Positions 1 to 10,218 of a stretch of 64,000 nucleotides of DNA are shown piece by piece; the first letter of the stretch is position 1; every line of letters starts with the position of its first letter. The stretch lies in contig JALIGW010000005.1 of the NCBI GenBank assembly GCA_023053685.1, positions 51,511,742 to 51,575,741 of the forward strand, written 5' to 3'. Both the position numbers and the translations under genes were made by a program. Below the pieces are notes generated by a model that ran no database searches, had not been told where the DNA came from, and saw nothing but the letters and a program-made list of their open reading frames with translations. This stretch comes from Diadophis punctatus similis (lineage: Eukaryota; Chordata; Lepidosauria; Squamata; Dipsadidae).

Positions 1-170
1 TGCTTTCTGGTGCTTGATACATGAATTCATCCTCAAATAATGAATGTTTTCTTCAGATCTAAATTTCATCAGATGACATGACAAGGAAAGGACAGTAAAG
101 AGTTTGTCAAGGTCTATCTTGAAAATAAGTCAAAATCAAACTAGTTTGGAAATATACTGTTTACACTGTA

Positions 171-668
171 TCAACACTTCAATCTTTAAAGCCCTTCATG
201 GCTTAGGACCAGGTTATCTCCGGGACCGCATTCTGCCTCACACTTCCCTTCGACCGGTTAGGGCCCACAGAGTTGGCCTCCTCCAGGTCCCATCGGCCAA
301 ACAATGTCGGCTGGCGGGCCCCAGGGGGAGAGCCTTCTCTGTGGCCGGCCCTGTGCTCTGGAACTAACTTCCCCCAGAGACCCGAACTATCCCCACTCTG
401 CTGGCCTTCCGGAAAGCCGTTAAGAGTTGGCTCTTCTTGCAGGCTGGGGGTAGAGCCTAATCCACTCAAGCTCACCCCCAGATATGTATGGTTGTTGTAT
501 GCCTGTTGGGTTATTTTAATATTGATTTTTTTAACTTTTATATTGTTTTTAATAATATTTATGAATTGGTATTTCTGTATCTTCCTCTGTTGTACGCCGC
601 CCTGAGTCCTTCGGGAGTTGGGCGGCATATAAGAATGCCAAATAAATAAATAAATAAATAAATAATAA
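171..668 (+). mobile_element. CR1/L3-type LINE, 3' end
   Basis: This is the 3' end of a 5'-truncated non-LTR retrotransposon. Translation of the first third gives the reverse-transcriptase tail motif FKALHGLGPGYLRDRILP followed by a region ending FSVAGPVLWN. The same motifs recur at 47.1 kb and, antisense, at 57 and 59 kb, so it is one family with at least five copies here. The 3' UTR ends in the family signature CCGCCCTGAGTCC...GGGCGGCATATAAG and then an AAATA tail. The reading frame is broken after the LWN motif. I assign it to the CR1/L2/L3 group of Jockey-superfamily LINEs; the exact family name is uncertain. Confidence 0.85.
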
Positions 669-1355
669 TTTAACTCACAGGGACATTTTCTTTCATTAAA
701 AGAAATTATCCAAGCATGATGTAGTGATTTATCAAGGCAACAGAGTACATATTTCTGTATTTTCTCAACTTTGATGTAGTGCTGCAAACCTTCTCTTATG
801 ATTCACTCCACAATAAAGTAAATATCCAAGAGTGTCTGTTTTGTTTTGTTTTGCAAAATGCTCAAAAGATTTTTAATGGTACTTTAAAATTTATGAGAAA
901 ACTCAATTGCCTAACATAGACTTTACCTTCATTTAATAAACTTCTAATATAGCCTTAGGTGTTTTTTCTTGAGGCAGCCTGATCGCCAACCAAATATTGC
1001 AGATAGTAATTTGATTATCAGTAAATGTTCAAGCAGGCAAAGGTAATTTGTCATCCTGAAGTGCTCATCCTATTCAAAACACATAGCACACTATTTTAAT
1101 TTTAATTTGCCAGCAATGTATTATCACTCAGCCCTAATTATTTTCTATGCATTAATGAATATAAACATGTAGAATAAGATTGTGCATATGTGCATGCATG
1201 TTTTTATATAATTTTAAGTGATATTTAACAGGTTTGGAAACAATACAAATATAAGAAAAGAAACAAAATGAGAAGAGGAGGGGAGGAGAAGAGTAGAGAG
1301 AGAAATATTATAAAGAAGTGGCTTCTGTTCTTTTTGACAGTGATTATAAATGCAT
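669..1355. other. AT-rich sequence, nothing recognised
   Basis: No coding frame of note and no repeat end that I recognise. A purine-rich stretch (GGAGGGGAGGAG) lies near 1270-1305. Open frames on the minus strand here run into the hAT element that starts at 1356 and are not believable genes. Confidence 0.4.
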
Positions 1356-1795
1356 CAGGGGTGGGTTCCTGCCGGTTCAGACTGGATCGCCTGAACTGGT
1401 AGTGACCCGCTGGTGACATCACGATGGTGTCACGGATCCAGTTCGGTCGGTGGTGGTCCATGGGCGCCGCCATCTTTTTTTTTCCCAGAATTTTTGAAGT
1501 TGTTTTGAAGTTTTTTCCTCTGCTGCTTCTTGAAAAGGGGCCCTCCCGCCCACCCCCGGGTTTATACTTACCTTTATTCCTTTGCCCGAAGCACAGCTGA
1601 TCAGTTCCTCAGCTGTGTTTCGGGCTGATTATAGCTACTGAGCATGCGCAGAAGCAGAATTGCACGATGGAACGCGCACGAGCGAAATGTCGTGATGCGA
1701 ACCGGTAAACAATGTTATATCTATGTATATTACCAACATGTACTTGACAAAAATAAATATAAATAAATAAATAAAATAAGTGGAACTCACCCCTG
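1356..1795. mobile_element. Non-autonomous hAT transposon, 440 bp, with 8 bp duplication
   Basis: The element begins CAGGGGTGGGTTCC and ends with the inverse, reading CAGGGGTGAGTTCC on the other strand. It is flanked by a perfect 8 bp direct duplication, AAATGCAT at 1348-1355 and 1796-1803. CA(G)GGGTGG-like termini plus an 8 bp duplication are the signature of the hAT superfamily. It has no transposase frame. The inside contains a GGGCGCCGCCATCTT motif also seen in the fragment at 14659, a GC-rich patch with CATGCGCAGAAGC, and an internal AAATA run near 1755-1777. Confidence 0.9.
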
Positions 1796-1821
1796 AAATG
1801 CATTTAATAATCCTCTCTATA

Positions 1822-2210
1822 TAAGTATTGGAACAGTTCTTCTTTCCAGTTGCAAAAAATATATAATTTGACACACATACACTGAGAAACTATTATTTGC
1901 ACAAAAATGGACAGAATCTGATTAGCAACAATGAAAGAATGGTTGATGAAGATAATAGAACTAACAGAGATGGCAACATTAGTTAGGCTGATTTTAAAAC
2001 GATCAACAATTACATTCCACAGTGACTGGAAACATCTTATGGATTTTTTTGCTGAAGAAAGAGAATATTCATGGCCTTGAAAGATTGGAAAGGTTAGTTT
2101 ATCGGGAAAAAAAAGGAAATTATGATTTTTGTGCAAATAACAGTTTTTCAGTGTACATGTGTCAAATTATATATTTTTGAAACTGGAAAGAAGAGTTGTT
2201 CCAAATATTG
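1822..2210. repeat. Inverted repeat with ~88 bp arms, around a possible LINE relic
   Basis: Bases 1822-1910 match the reverse complement of about 2121-2210 at roughly 85 percent by eye, with one or two single-base gaps. Both arms share GACACA, TATATAATTTGAC and TTATTTGCACAAAAAT cores. The ~210 bp spacer translates on the plus strand to a short frame ending SDWKHLMDFFAEE, which resembles the extreme C-terminus of L1-type ORF2 proteins; that resemblance is weak. I do not recognise the arms as termini of a named transposon and see no clear duplication outside them. Confidence 0.7.
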
Positions 2211-2556
2211 AAAACTTTTTTTTCTTTTCTTATCTAAGAATTCAGATTTGACGCTCTTTGTCTTTATTAGTAGAATTTTTCTGTATATAGCAATGATTTT
2301 CAAGTTTAGATATTTTTAAAAACAAGGTATCATTATAATTATGAATAATATATACCTGGTTTGAAATAGGCCTCATTCACTTTTAAAAACAAATCTTTCC
2401 TGTAACAAACTAGCAAGAACTTTTGGGTTAACTTTCCATCATTGCTCTGCCCACTACAGCCCCTCTTTCCATATACCTCAACATTAAATCTCCATAGGTT
2501 TCACTGCAACCTAAACTTATCCAGTCTAAAATGATTGCAGAAACATTCAGAATAGG
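2211..2556. other. AT-rich sequence, nothing recognised
   Basis: Contains T-rich runs and no coding frame or repeat end that I can identify. Confidence 0.4.
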
Positions 2557-2564
2557 TTTCTATA

Positions 2565-2888
2565 CAGAGGTGGGTTCCTGCCACTACGGTTAATAGCTGT
2601 TGTTCGGCGCAGAGCCGAAGACGCTGCTGCTGTTCGCGGCGCGGGGGCTTTCCCAGGGCGCTTTCCCCGCCCACATGGATGCCGCCAATTGCGTTCTTTT
2701 GCCCTCTGTGCATGCGCAAACAATTCTGCATGCGCAGAGGGCAAAAGAACACAATTGGTGGCGTCCATGCGGGCGGGGAAAGCGCCCGGGGAAAGCCCCC
2801 ACGCCGCGAACGGCAGCAGCGTCTTCAGCTCTGCGCCGAACAACAGCTATTAACCGTACCAGCAGGAACAGGCAGGAACCCACCTCTG
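2565..2888. mobile_element. GC-rich hAT foldback element, near-palindromic
   Basis: This 324 bp element is almost one long hairpin: its left half, beginning CAGAGGTGGGTTCCTGCC, matches the reverse complement of its right half over about 145-150 bp, with a short centre near CATGCGCAAACAATTCTGCATGCG (about 2710-2733). The right arm carries about a dozen extra bases near its outer end (a second CAGGAACAGG unit). It is flanked by an imperfect 8 bp duplication, TTTCTATA at 2557-2564 and TTTCCGTA at 2889-2896 (6 of 8), which fits hAT. GC content is far above the neighbours. Long open frames on both strands are a product of GC richness and symmetry, not genes. The termini are those of the element at 1356. 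Confidence 0.88.
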
Positions 2889-2896
2889 TTTCCGTA

Positions 2897-3743
2897 AGTC
2901 CCTAAAGTTGTCTTGGCAGGGTCTTATGAGTATTAAGGTTATATGTCATAGTAGTATCACTCAGCCATTAAGCAGTAGGTAACTACTAGAGTATTTAATA
3001 ACTTAATTCAGCTATGGGGGGAATGTCATGGCAACTATATATCACTTAAATACTGGATCTGACTTTTAATTCTTTAAATGAAAGGATCCTGTGCTATTTT
3101 CATTACATAAAGAAAATCTCCCAACTCCTGCCATGGCCCATTCTGTAACTTACCTGCTCTTAAATTGTATCTGAAATACATCAAGATTGCTCTTTGATGA
3201 GCAGCCAAGAAGTAAATTACTCTTTTTGCCCTTTTCCCATCCCAGCCTTTTAAAATCCAGTTTGGCAGCTGGAATAGTTCTTAGTTTCTATTTTCAGCTA
3301 GAAAACACTGTGGCATGTTGTAATAGAGTTTTTGTTTTCTCTCTCACCCTCAGGGCCATATATTAACAGCAGCTTCTAAATAAGAAAACTAAAAATAAAA
3401 TCTTAAAGTTAAGATGCTTCTCCAAATAACTCTGGAGATGTCTGATGAAAGGAAGTAGACTCAATCACAAAATAAGAGCAAAGAGCAAAGAGCAATGACT
3501 TGCTCCAGTCATTAGCAATCAATCTAATACAACATTTCTCTTTTTGGTTTATAATCTGATTCATAGTTACTGAAATTCCAGAATGAAACTCTCACTCAGT
3601 TTTGTCTAGGTGCGTGACATTCCCCTTAAATTCAAGTATCTTAGTTATACATTTAAGAATTGTATTTATCAAAAGTCATAACCACTCAGCCCACTATAGC
3701 ACAAACAACACAAACTATGAAAAGGGTAACACTACTATACATC
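2897..3743. other. Unique-looking AT-rich sequence
   Basis: No recognised repeat, no codon-like frame. A duplicated AAGAGCAAAGAGCA string sits near 3475-3495. Confidence 0.4.
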
Positions 3744-3935
3744 AGAGAGTCAGCCTGGTATAGTGGTTAAGACATCAGGCTAGAAACCGGGAGATTGGGA
3801 GTTCTAGACCTCCCTTAGGCACAAAGCCAGTTGATTGACCTTGGACCAATTACTCTCAGCCCAAGGACGCAAGCAATGGCAAATCACTTCTGAAAAACCT
3901 TAAAGGAAGCACTTTGAAGGAACCCACAGAAACAA
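3744..3935 (+). mobile_element. tRNA-derived SINE
   Basis: A polymerase III promoter is visible: an A box in GTATAGTGGTTAAGAC (about 3758-3773) and a B box-like GGGAGTTCTAGACCTCC (about 3797-3813). The body continues with a conserved-looking run including CTTAGGCACAAAGCCAG, GACCTTGGACCA, CAGCCCAAGGA and GGCAAATCACTTCTGAAAA. This head and body differ from the Sauria SINEs elsewhere in the window, so it is a second SINE family. No poly(A) or clear duplication is visible, suggesting an old copy. Confidence 0.75.
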
Positions 3936-4775
3936 AAGATCCATAGACTTTTGGTCGACAGCTATGTTTACCGAATGTAAATATTCTTTAGATTGCTTGC
4001 ATTGGAAACAACATTCTTTAAAAATTCCAGAACAAAGGAACAAAGGAAAATATTTTGGTTTCTCCATTTGGCTTCATCAGCATCTTCGCAACTAATATTT
4101 AGTCTTAGTTTCTGAGATTGTTAAGACTATTCCACTCATGGGATAAGATTTTAATTGCCTTAACTATTCTCAACTTGCCTTATTTTGTTACTGAAAGTAA
4201 ATTCAAACCAAATTTGTAAATTATAATTCAGAGATTATGGGTGTGAATTAATAAGAAATACAGACTAGTGAAATAGAGTACTGCTGAATGTCTCAGTAAC
4301 AAGTTGACCTGCACAACCAAGAGGACTTTCATAGAGTTCAAATTTGAACTAAATTATGGCCTGATGAATGGATAAATTATGGCCTGATGAATTAATGTAA
4401 CATCTTCATTGCTTCAGTCATTGCAACTATCAAAAAGGTTAGAAACTATCTGAAGAGAAAATGCTTTATCCCAAGAGATATAACACTAGTTGGCCCTCAT
4501 TGCTAACTACATTACCTGTATTTTGTCAATGGACCACTATAAATCTTGAAAGAGCAGCAGCCACAAAAAAATAGCAACAACATTTCAGGGGGAGATGACT
4601 ATTTACTGCCTCATTCCCCATTGCTTGAATAACACTGACACTGCAAAGAGACATGATGCATAGCCTTTAAAGCTGCCAAAAACAAGAATTTGAGTTTTAG
4701 AGAAATAGGTAGCTGAAGACTTAGGAAAGGGGATTGAGGGGGGAAAACCTGGAGTACTAAGCAGCCCATGACAGA
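3936..4775. other. AT-rich sequence with one short local duplication
   Basis: A short direct repeat of ATTATGGCCTGATGAAT occurs near 4354-4395. Otherwise no recognised repeat or gene. Confidence 0.4.
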
Positions 4776-6235
4776 ATAGAATGAATAGAATAGAAAAGAA
4801 TTCTTTATTGGCCAAGTGTGATTGGACACACAAGGAATTTGTCTTTGGTGCATATGCTCTCAGTGTACATAAAAGAAAAGATACATTTGTCAAGAATCAT
4901 GAGGTATAACACTTAATGATTGTCATAGGGTACAAATAAGTAATCAGGAAACAATCAATATTAATATAATTCGTAAAGATACAAGCAACAAGTTACAGTC
5001 ATACAGTCATAAGTGGGAGGAGATGGGTGATAGGAATGATGAGAAGACTAATAGTAATAGTAATGCAGCCTTAGTGAATAGTTTGACAGTGGTGAAGGAA
5101 TTATTTGTTTAGCACAGTGATGGCGTTTGTGAAAAAACTGTTCTTGTGTCTAGTTGTCTTGGTGTGTAGTGCTCTATAGTGTCGTTTTGAAGGTAGGAGT
5201 TGAAACAATTTATGTCCAGGATGCGAGGGGTCAGTAAATATTTTCACGGCCCTCTTTTTGACTCGTGTAGTATACAGGTCCTCAATGGAAGGCAGGTTGG
5301 TAGTAATTGTTTTTTCTGCAGTTCTGATTATCCTCTGAAGTCTGTGTCTGTCTTGTTGGGTTGCAGAACCGAACCAGACAGTTATGGAGGTGCAGATGAC
5401 AGACTCAATAATTCATCTGTAGAACTGTATCAGCAGCTCCTTGGGCAGTTTGAGCTTCCTGAGTTGGCGCAGAAAGAACATTCTTTGTTGTGCTTTTTTG
5501 ATGACATGTTTGATGTTAAGTGACCATTTTAGGTCTTGAGATATGACAGAACCTAGAAATTTGAAGGTCTCTACTGTTGGTACTGTGTTGTCTAGTATTG
5601 TGAGAGGTGGAAGTATGGGAGGGTTTCTCCTAAAGTCTACCACCATTTCTACAGTTTTGAGTGTGTTCAGTTCCAGATTGTTCCAGTCGTACCATGAGGC
5701 CAGTTGTTCAACCTCCCATCTGTATGCAATTTCATCGTTGTCTCGAATGAGACCAATCACTGTTGTATCATCTGCAAACTTCAGTAGTTTAACAGATGGC
5801 TCATTTGAGATGCAGTCATTGGTATATAGAGAGGAGAGAAGTGGTGAGAGCACACAACCTTGGGAGGCCCCTGTGCTAATTGTACAGGTATCTGATGTGA
5901 TTTTGCCTAGCTTCACCTGCTGCTTCCTGTCTGTTAGGAAGCTTGTGATCCACTTACAAGTGTGTTCAGGTACTGCTAGCTGATTTAATTTAGTTAGAAG
6001 AATGTCTGGTATGATGATATTGAATGATGAACTAAAGTCTAAAAAGAGGACCCTTGCGTAGGTCTTTGGAGATTCAAGATGTTGTAGGATGTAGTGCAGA
6101 GCCATATTAACAGCATCATCTGTCTATCTATTTGCTCGGTATGCAAATTGCAGGGGGTCTAACAAGGAATCTGTGATGGTTTTCAAGTGGGACATCACTA
6201 GCCTTTCAAAGGTTTTATTTAGTGAGACCACTAGT
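4776..6235 (-). mobile_element. Rex1/Babar-like LINE, 5'-truncated, antisense
   Basis: On the minus strand this reads from mid reverse transcriptase to the 3' end. The end reads CACACTTGGCCAATAAAG on the minus strand and is followed by a GAATA/TTCTA microsatellite (about 4776-4800), the tail pattern I associate with Rex1/Babar elements of the CR1 group. The coding part shows reverse-transcriptase blocks in order: FLDFSSSFN, STGASQGCVLSPLL, KFADDTTVIGLI, KFLGSVISQDLKWS. The 5' end is lost near 6235. An L2-group label is possible; the domain order is certain, the family name less so. Confidence 0.8.
5105..6170 (-). pseudogene. Reverse transcriptase fragment of the Rex1-like LINE
   Basis: The longest clean stretch is 230 codons (5413-6105). 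The FADD box near its middle is the catalytic motif of the palm. Upstream, the frame continues as AYRANR, then an in-frame TAG near 6124, then TDDAV, where related LINEs have a serine or threonine. Downstream, a stop and a frame change near 5413 break it; the thumb and C-terminal region can be followed in other frames to about 5105. With these breaks it cannot encode a working polymerase. It is the coding part of the surrounding element, whose own promoter region is missing. Confidence 0.8.
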
Positions 6236-6786
6236 GGAAGTAGTCTAGCTTATCCTAGAAATTGTAACACTGAGTTTCCAACAATTGTAAATTCCACAAT
6301 TACCCTTGAGTATATTATATTAAGTACAAGAAGTCACATTAATTTAAACAGATAATTTTTATATTATTCATTCATTCTAGAAGACCACCCTTTAAATGTT
6401 TAACTCTCTATCCCACCCCAGAAAGTCTTAAAGATTGGTTGGTCTATCCACCCTTGGCACAAAGTTGCTTGGCTTGTCCTTCTTTGCATAGTGAAATGGT
6501 TCTTTGGTTTTGAATATCAAGATTTATGTAGGATTGTACTGTGATTTATAGCTTTTTATTTTATTTTTGGTTAAGCCATGTTATTTTTGATGTTGTCTTG
6601 TCTATATTAAACTGTCAAGCCAACAAAACCAAAGACATATAATGATTTTTCCAAATACAATTCTTTATTGTTCTACATGCACAGATAGAATCTCATCAAA
6701 CTAAAGCACTCTAGTATCAGGATCCAACATATACTCTGTGAACCATTAGGGAGGGGCTGCTTTCATCCTCTTTTTCTCACATAAGA
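6236..6786. other. AT-rich sequence, nothing recognised
   Basis: No recognisable coding frame. A second AATTCTTTATTG string (about 6660-6671) resembles a LINE or LTR polyadenylation region but has no supporting context. Confidence 0.35.
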
Positions 6787-6859
6787 TGTCATGTACTAAG
6801 GCGTCACTCCGGTCTGTCTCTCAAGCAGGAAGAGAGATTCATCTTGATTGGCTGGCCTG
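6787..6859 (+). repeat. LTR start fragment, opposite orientation
   Basis: Runs from TGTCATGTACTAAGG to GATTGGCTGGC and matches the reverse complement of 8081-8153 with a handful of mismatches. It joins directly to the end of the gag region, so it is not a complete LTR. Confidence 0.75.
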
Positions 6860-6861
6860 AC

Positions 6862-7757
6862 CAATGATTGTTTCTGCCTGGTAATTGTCTCTACAAATGG
6901 CAAAACAGTCTTCTCTGTCCTTTTGCAGCCTATGGTGCAGTCTTTTGGCATACGATTGGCCTGTCAGCTGGATTGCTCTGCACACCCTGGCCAAATGACC
7001 CTTCTTTTGGTACCGTTGACAAATGGAAGTTTTGAATCAGCAATCTGTTCACAGGTAATTCCCGCCGCAGCCCATACATGCATTTTGCGGTAGTCATGGC
7101 TTCTTTTCGGTGGCCCAGCCTTTCCCTTTCACTGCCTTGAGGCAGTTCACATTATCGTCCTCCTCTGTCACATCTTCGGGGTCCACTTCATTGTGATGCA
7201 TGGTGATGGTTCTTTTGCCGCGGATGGACTGATTGCTTTCTGAATTTCCGTGGTTGATTAGTTTGACATCTTGGCGGCACGTGCCTCGTCTAGTGTGGCT
7301 TGTAGGGTTAGGTCTGTTTTGGCAAGCAGACATCACTGTAGCCAGATGTCCTTCACACTGAATACCATTCAATCTAGGAGGACATTGTCCAGGTCTCTGA
7401 AGTCACAGTACAGCGCTGCAGTTGACAGGACTGCCACGTACTGGTTAATGGACTCGCCCTCCACTTGGTTTCTGTGGTGAAATGCGTGACGGAGGGCTAT
7501 TCATGAGGGCATGGGCATGTAGTGGCTTCTTAGTTTGGCTTGTAGCATCTCCCAGGGCACTGCCAGGGAGGAGCAAGGAGAGCCCTTGTGGTTTCAAATA
7601 TGTCAGCTCTGCAGACACTTAGGAAAAATGCTTTTTTACGGTTGCTTGAGAGTCCTGTGTAGTTGTTGGTCTCAAGGAAACACTTGAATCATGCAATATA
7701 GGAGTTCCACATCTCCGCGGCTGGGTTGTAGGATGTGAAAGTAGGCAGTGCAGCCAT
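6862..7757 (-). pseudogene. gag-like relic of the LTR retrotransposon
   Basis: Read on the minus strand from an ATG at 7757, the region begins as a capsid-like protein and ends in a cysteine/histidine nucleocapsid-like patch near 7000-7080. Several in-frame stops and frame changes interrupt it, so no product is expected. The location just inside the LTR and its leader fits gag. The protease, reverse transcriptase and integrase regions are absent. I judge it Ty3/gypsy from this gag arrangement and the ~240 bp LTR, without a pol sequence to confirm. Confidence 0.6.
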
Positions 7758-7915
7758 TTCCTGTCATACCATGGCGATTCAGACAGATGCGTCTGCGGAA
7801 TTTGTCTTTTTATTTTATCATCCGTGACTTTAGCTCATTTCAGTGGCTTCAGCTCAGATTTTAGTGTCTAGCTCACTCTGTCACCTCAGTTCTCACATCC
7901 CACCTTCATCGCCAA

Positions 7916-8153
7916 TGTTCTGTTCCAGGAACAGAGGGTGGAAAGAACTGAGGCGAGGCAGAAGTAACTTTCAGCTAACCATTTATTAACACTAACAGTT
8001 TGGCTAACAGTGACAGCTGAATTAACAGCAACAGCTGATTCTCCGTCTGACAGCTCCTTTTATACTCAGCTGTCAGCCAGCCAGCCAGCCAATCAGGATG
8101 AACCTCTCTTCCCGCTTGAGAGATGGACTGGAGTGAAGCCTTAGTACATGACA
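7916..8153 (-). repeat. LTR, about 238 bp
   Basis: On the minus strand it starts TGTCATG and ends AACAGAACA. A TATA-like GAGTATAAAAGG lies near 8065-8075 and an AATAAATGG polyadenylation-like signal near 7979-7987, in the right order for U3-R-U5. The sequence just downstream, TTGGCGATGAAGGTGGGA, is where a primer-binding site would be. Confidence 0.75.
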
Positions 8154-9339
8154 CAAGATATCTGGAATAAGCTGCCTCTTATTCATCTGGAATGGACCCC
8201 CTTACTCCTTTAAAACAGACTATTACATTCCAACACATAAACCTAATTCAATATTTGAGAAATTGTATACCATTCAGTATTGCATTGTATAGCATTCAAT
8301 TGTATACCATTTCACTGGAGTGGTTTTAAACCAGTAAGTAAATAAGTAAATAACTTGTTTCACCCTGCAAAGTGGAAACCATACACTGAGATAGTATGAT
8401 GCAAAGGAACCAGATTCTAACAAATATTGAACCAATGTTACATTTGGTTCAATATTTGAACCAAATATCTGGTCTGAAATATGGTACAACCTTTAGGTTA
8501 CAGAAGAGAATATAGTTAAATCTCTAATTCTTTATAGCCACATAGTTAATTTCTTCAGTCTAGATATTGTAGTCCTAAGACTTTCGGAGTAATAACCAGA
8601 TGTCAAAGTTATTATTCCTACTCTTTTTTTAGTATTAAAGATATTATGTTCAATTATCTGTAGCTAAAATTGAACTCCAGTGCCTGCTTTGCTGTGTCCA
8701 AAATTATTATTCCAGAAAAAAATTACAAAAGGCCCAAACAATCTCTTCTGTGATTCAATAATATCTACTTTTCTTAGCTTAATAAAGAAGACTAAATCCA
8801 ATAAAATATAGAACATATTATTTTATATATACTTAGTATATTAGCTACAAGCAAAGAATACAGGTATAAACTATCTCAAATTAAGTTAATATAGCAAATA
8901 TACAACTCCCCATTAACATACCATGTAATACATTCTTTTATTTGTTTGTTTCTTTACCCAGATTATCAAAATATTCATTTAATTTCTTTTTACATTCCTT
9001 TATGATCATCTCCTTTTGTAAAATAGATTCATTTAATTTCCATCTATAGTTCAAATTCTTTTTTTTATAAGTACTAAAAGAACTGGGTTATGAAGGTTTA
9101 GGTAAAATGTCAACTTTTAAAATTTTGTTTTCCAGGCTTTTAGAGATTCGTATCGTATTAGTTTGTTTCTTGAAAGTTTCCTGAAATATTCTAATGATAA
9201 GTATATATGCATCCCTATATATATGAATGGATATCTTTAAAGACACTATACACTATAAACAATAAGAAGAGAGTTCATGGAAAAAGGAATAAACTATTAT
9301 AATATCAATGAATAAATCAGGATAGTCCTCAGGATAGTG
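8154..9339. other. AT-rich sequence with local CATTCAATTGTATACCATT duplications
   Basis: Short direct duplications occur at 8260-8320 (TATACCATT, ATTCAAT) and at 8430-8465 (ATTTGGTTCAATATTTGAACC, partly palindromic). No gene or known repeat end recognised. Confidence 0.4.
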
Positions 9340-9470
9340 GTCAAAATATCAAAATGGCAGCCACCATCATGAAATGTTAAGGTGCATCATAAAATTGCAG
9401 GGTAGAGCTTTGATTACATGATTGTGGCCACCATCCTCACTCACTTTTGACACTCCCCATACAGACATCC
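9340..9470. repeat. Unclassified dispersed repeat, copy 1
   Basis: Shares GTAGAGCTTTGATTACATGATTG, CACCATC and TTTTGACA-type strings with 61945-62010 (GTGGAGCTTTAATTACATAG, CACCATCTTGACT, TTTTGACAT), so two copies of one family are present. Within this copy the GGCAGCCACCATCATGAAAT and ATTACATGATTGTGGCCACC parts are roughly inverse to each other. I do not recognise the family. Confidence 0.5.
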
Positions 9471-9979
9471 CTAAATCAAGGATTTTAGCATGTAATGGAT
9501 ATAACTTTCTAATATATTATTCATTAATTATAAATATTAAAAAATATGGTATATATTAAGTTATATTAAAAATCGGAATAACTTTTCAAGCTAAACTAAA
9601 AATAAATGTCAAGAACCATGGCAAGCTCAGTATAGTAATTTAAAATTATTACAATAACATTATTTATTGTAATAAGTTCTATCTACTGTATATACTTATT
9701 CTGATTCAAGTATCTTGCAAAACCAAAATAGAAATTCTGCTCACAGATAAAGCCAAATTTTAAAGGTGCTACCAATCCATGATTAGTTTATATGACACTG
9801 GTTTCCAATTTTAGTTGGAATCTATGTCAGATTTACTTTTAAGATTAAAAAAAAGTATTAACATAGCAACTTTGTGGGACCCATGTACAATGGCAGAAAC
9901 AGGATTTGGGCTTTTCTGCTGTTTTGCTGTCAACTAGTATCCCATTTTTAATTAAAAGTATCTTTGAAAATATGAATTA

Positions 9980-10063
9980 AATAGAATAGAATAGAATAGA
10001 ATAGAATAGAATAGAATAGAATAGAATAGAATAGAATAGAATAGAATAGAATAGAATAGAATA
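9980..10063. repeat. (GAATA)n microsatellite at the tail of a CR1
   Basis: About 17 near-perfect GAATA units directly follow, in antisense, the 3' end of the CR1 fragment at 10064. This is the expected place for a CR1 3' tail, so the array probably grew from the LINE tail. Confidence 0.95.
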
Positions 10064-10218
10064 ACAGAGTTGGAAGGGACCTTGGAGGGCTTCTAGTCCA
10101 ACCCCCTGCTTAGGCAGGAAACCCTACACCACTTCAGACAAATGGTTGTCCAACATCTTCTTAAAAATGTCTAGTGTTGGAGCATTCACAACTTCTGGAG
10201 GCAAGCTGTTCCACTGAT
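10064..10218 (-). mobile_element. CR1 LINE, 3' end, antisense
   Basis: Contains the CR1 3' UTR hallmark seen antisense as GGGACCTTGGAGGGCTTC and CCAACCCCCTGCTTAGGCAG, followed by the region encoding the last codons of ORF2. The same block is present in sense at 16.7, 17.2, 26.7 and 48.4 kb. Only about 155 bp survive. Confidence 0.92.

Larger units (their letters stand above)
6787..8153 (-). mobile_element. Ty3/gypsy-type retrotransposon relic with inverted LTR ends
   Basis: The unit consists of a minus-strand LTR (7916-8153), a minus-strand gag-like region (about 6862-7757) and, at the far side, about 73 bp matching the start of the same LTR but facing the plus strand (6787-6859). Both outer edges therefore start TGTCATGTACTAAGG reading inward. 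The 5 bases outside are TAAGA on the left and CAAGA on the right, a possible duplication. Pol and the second normal LTR are absent. A normal element has LTRs in the same orientation, so this copy is rearranged. Confidence 0.75.

Noticed and set aside
2547..2905. Overlapping 70-100 codon frames on both strands in GC-rich DNA
   Set aside because: They lie inside the palindromic hAT element; symmetry and low stop frequency in GC-rich DNA explain them.
3744..3935. A functional tRNA gene
   Set aside because: A and B boxes are present but the cloverleaf is not closed and the body is that of a SINE.
5200..5983. Plus-strand frames of 107 and 146 codons
   Set aside because: Antisense shadows of the Rex1-like reverse transcriptase, which has the recognisable motifs.
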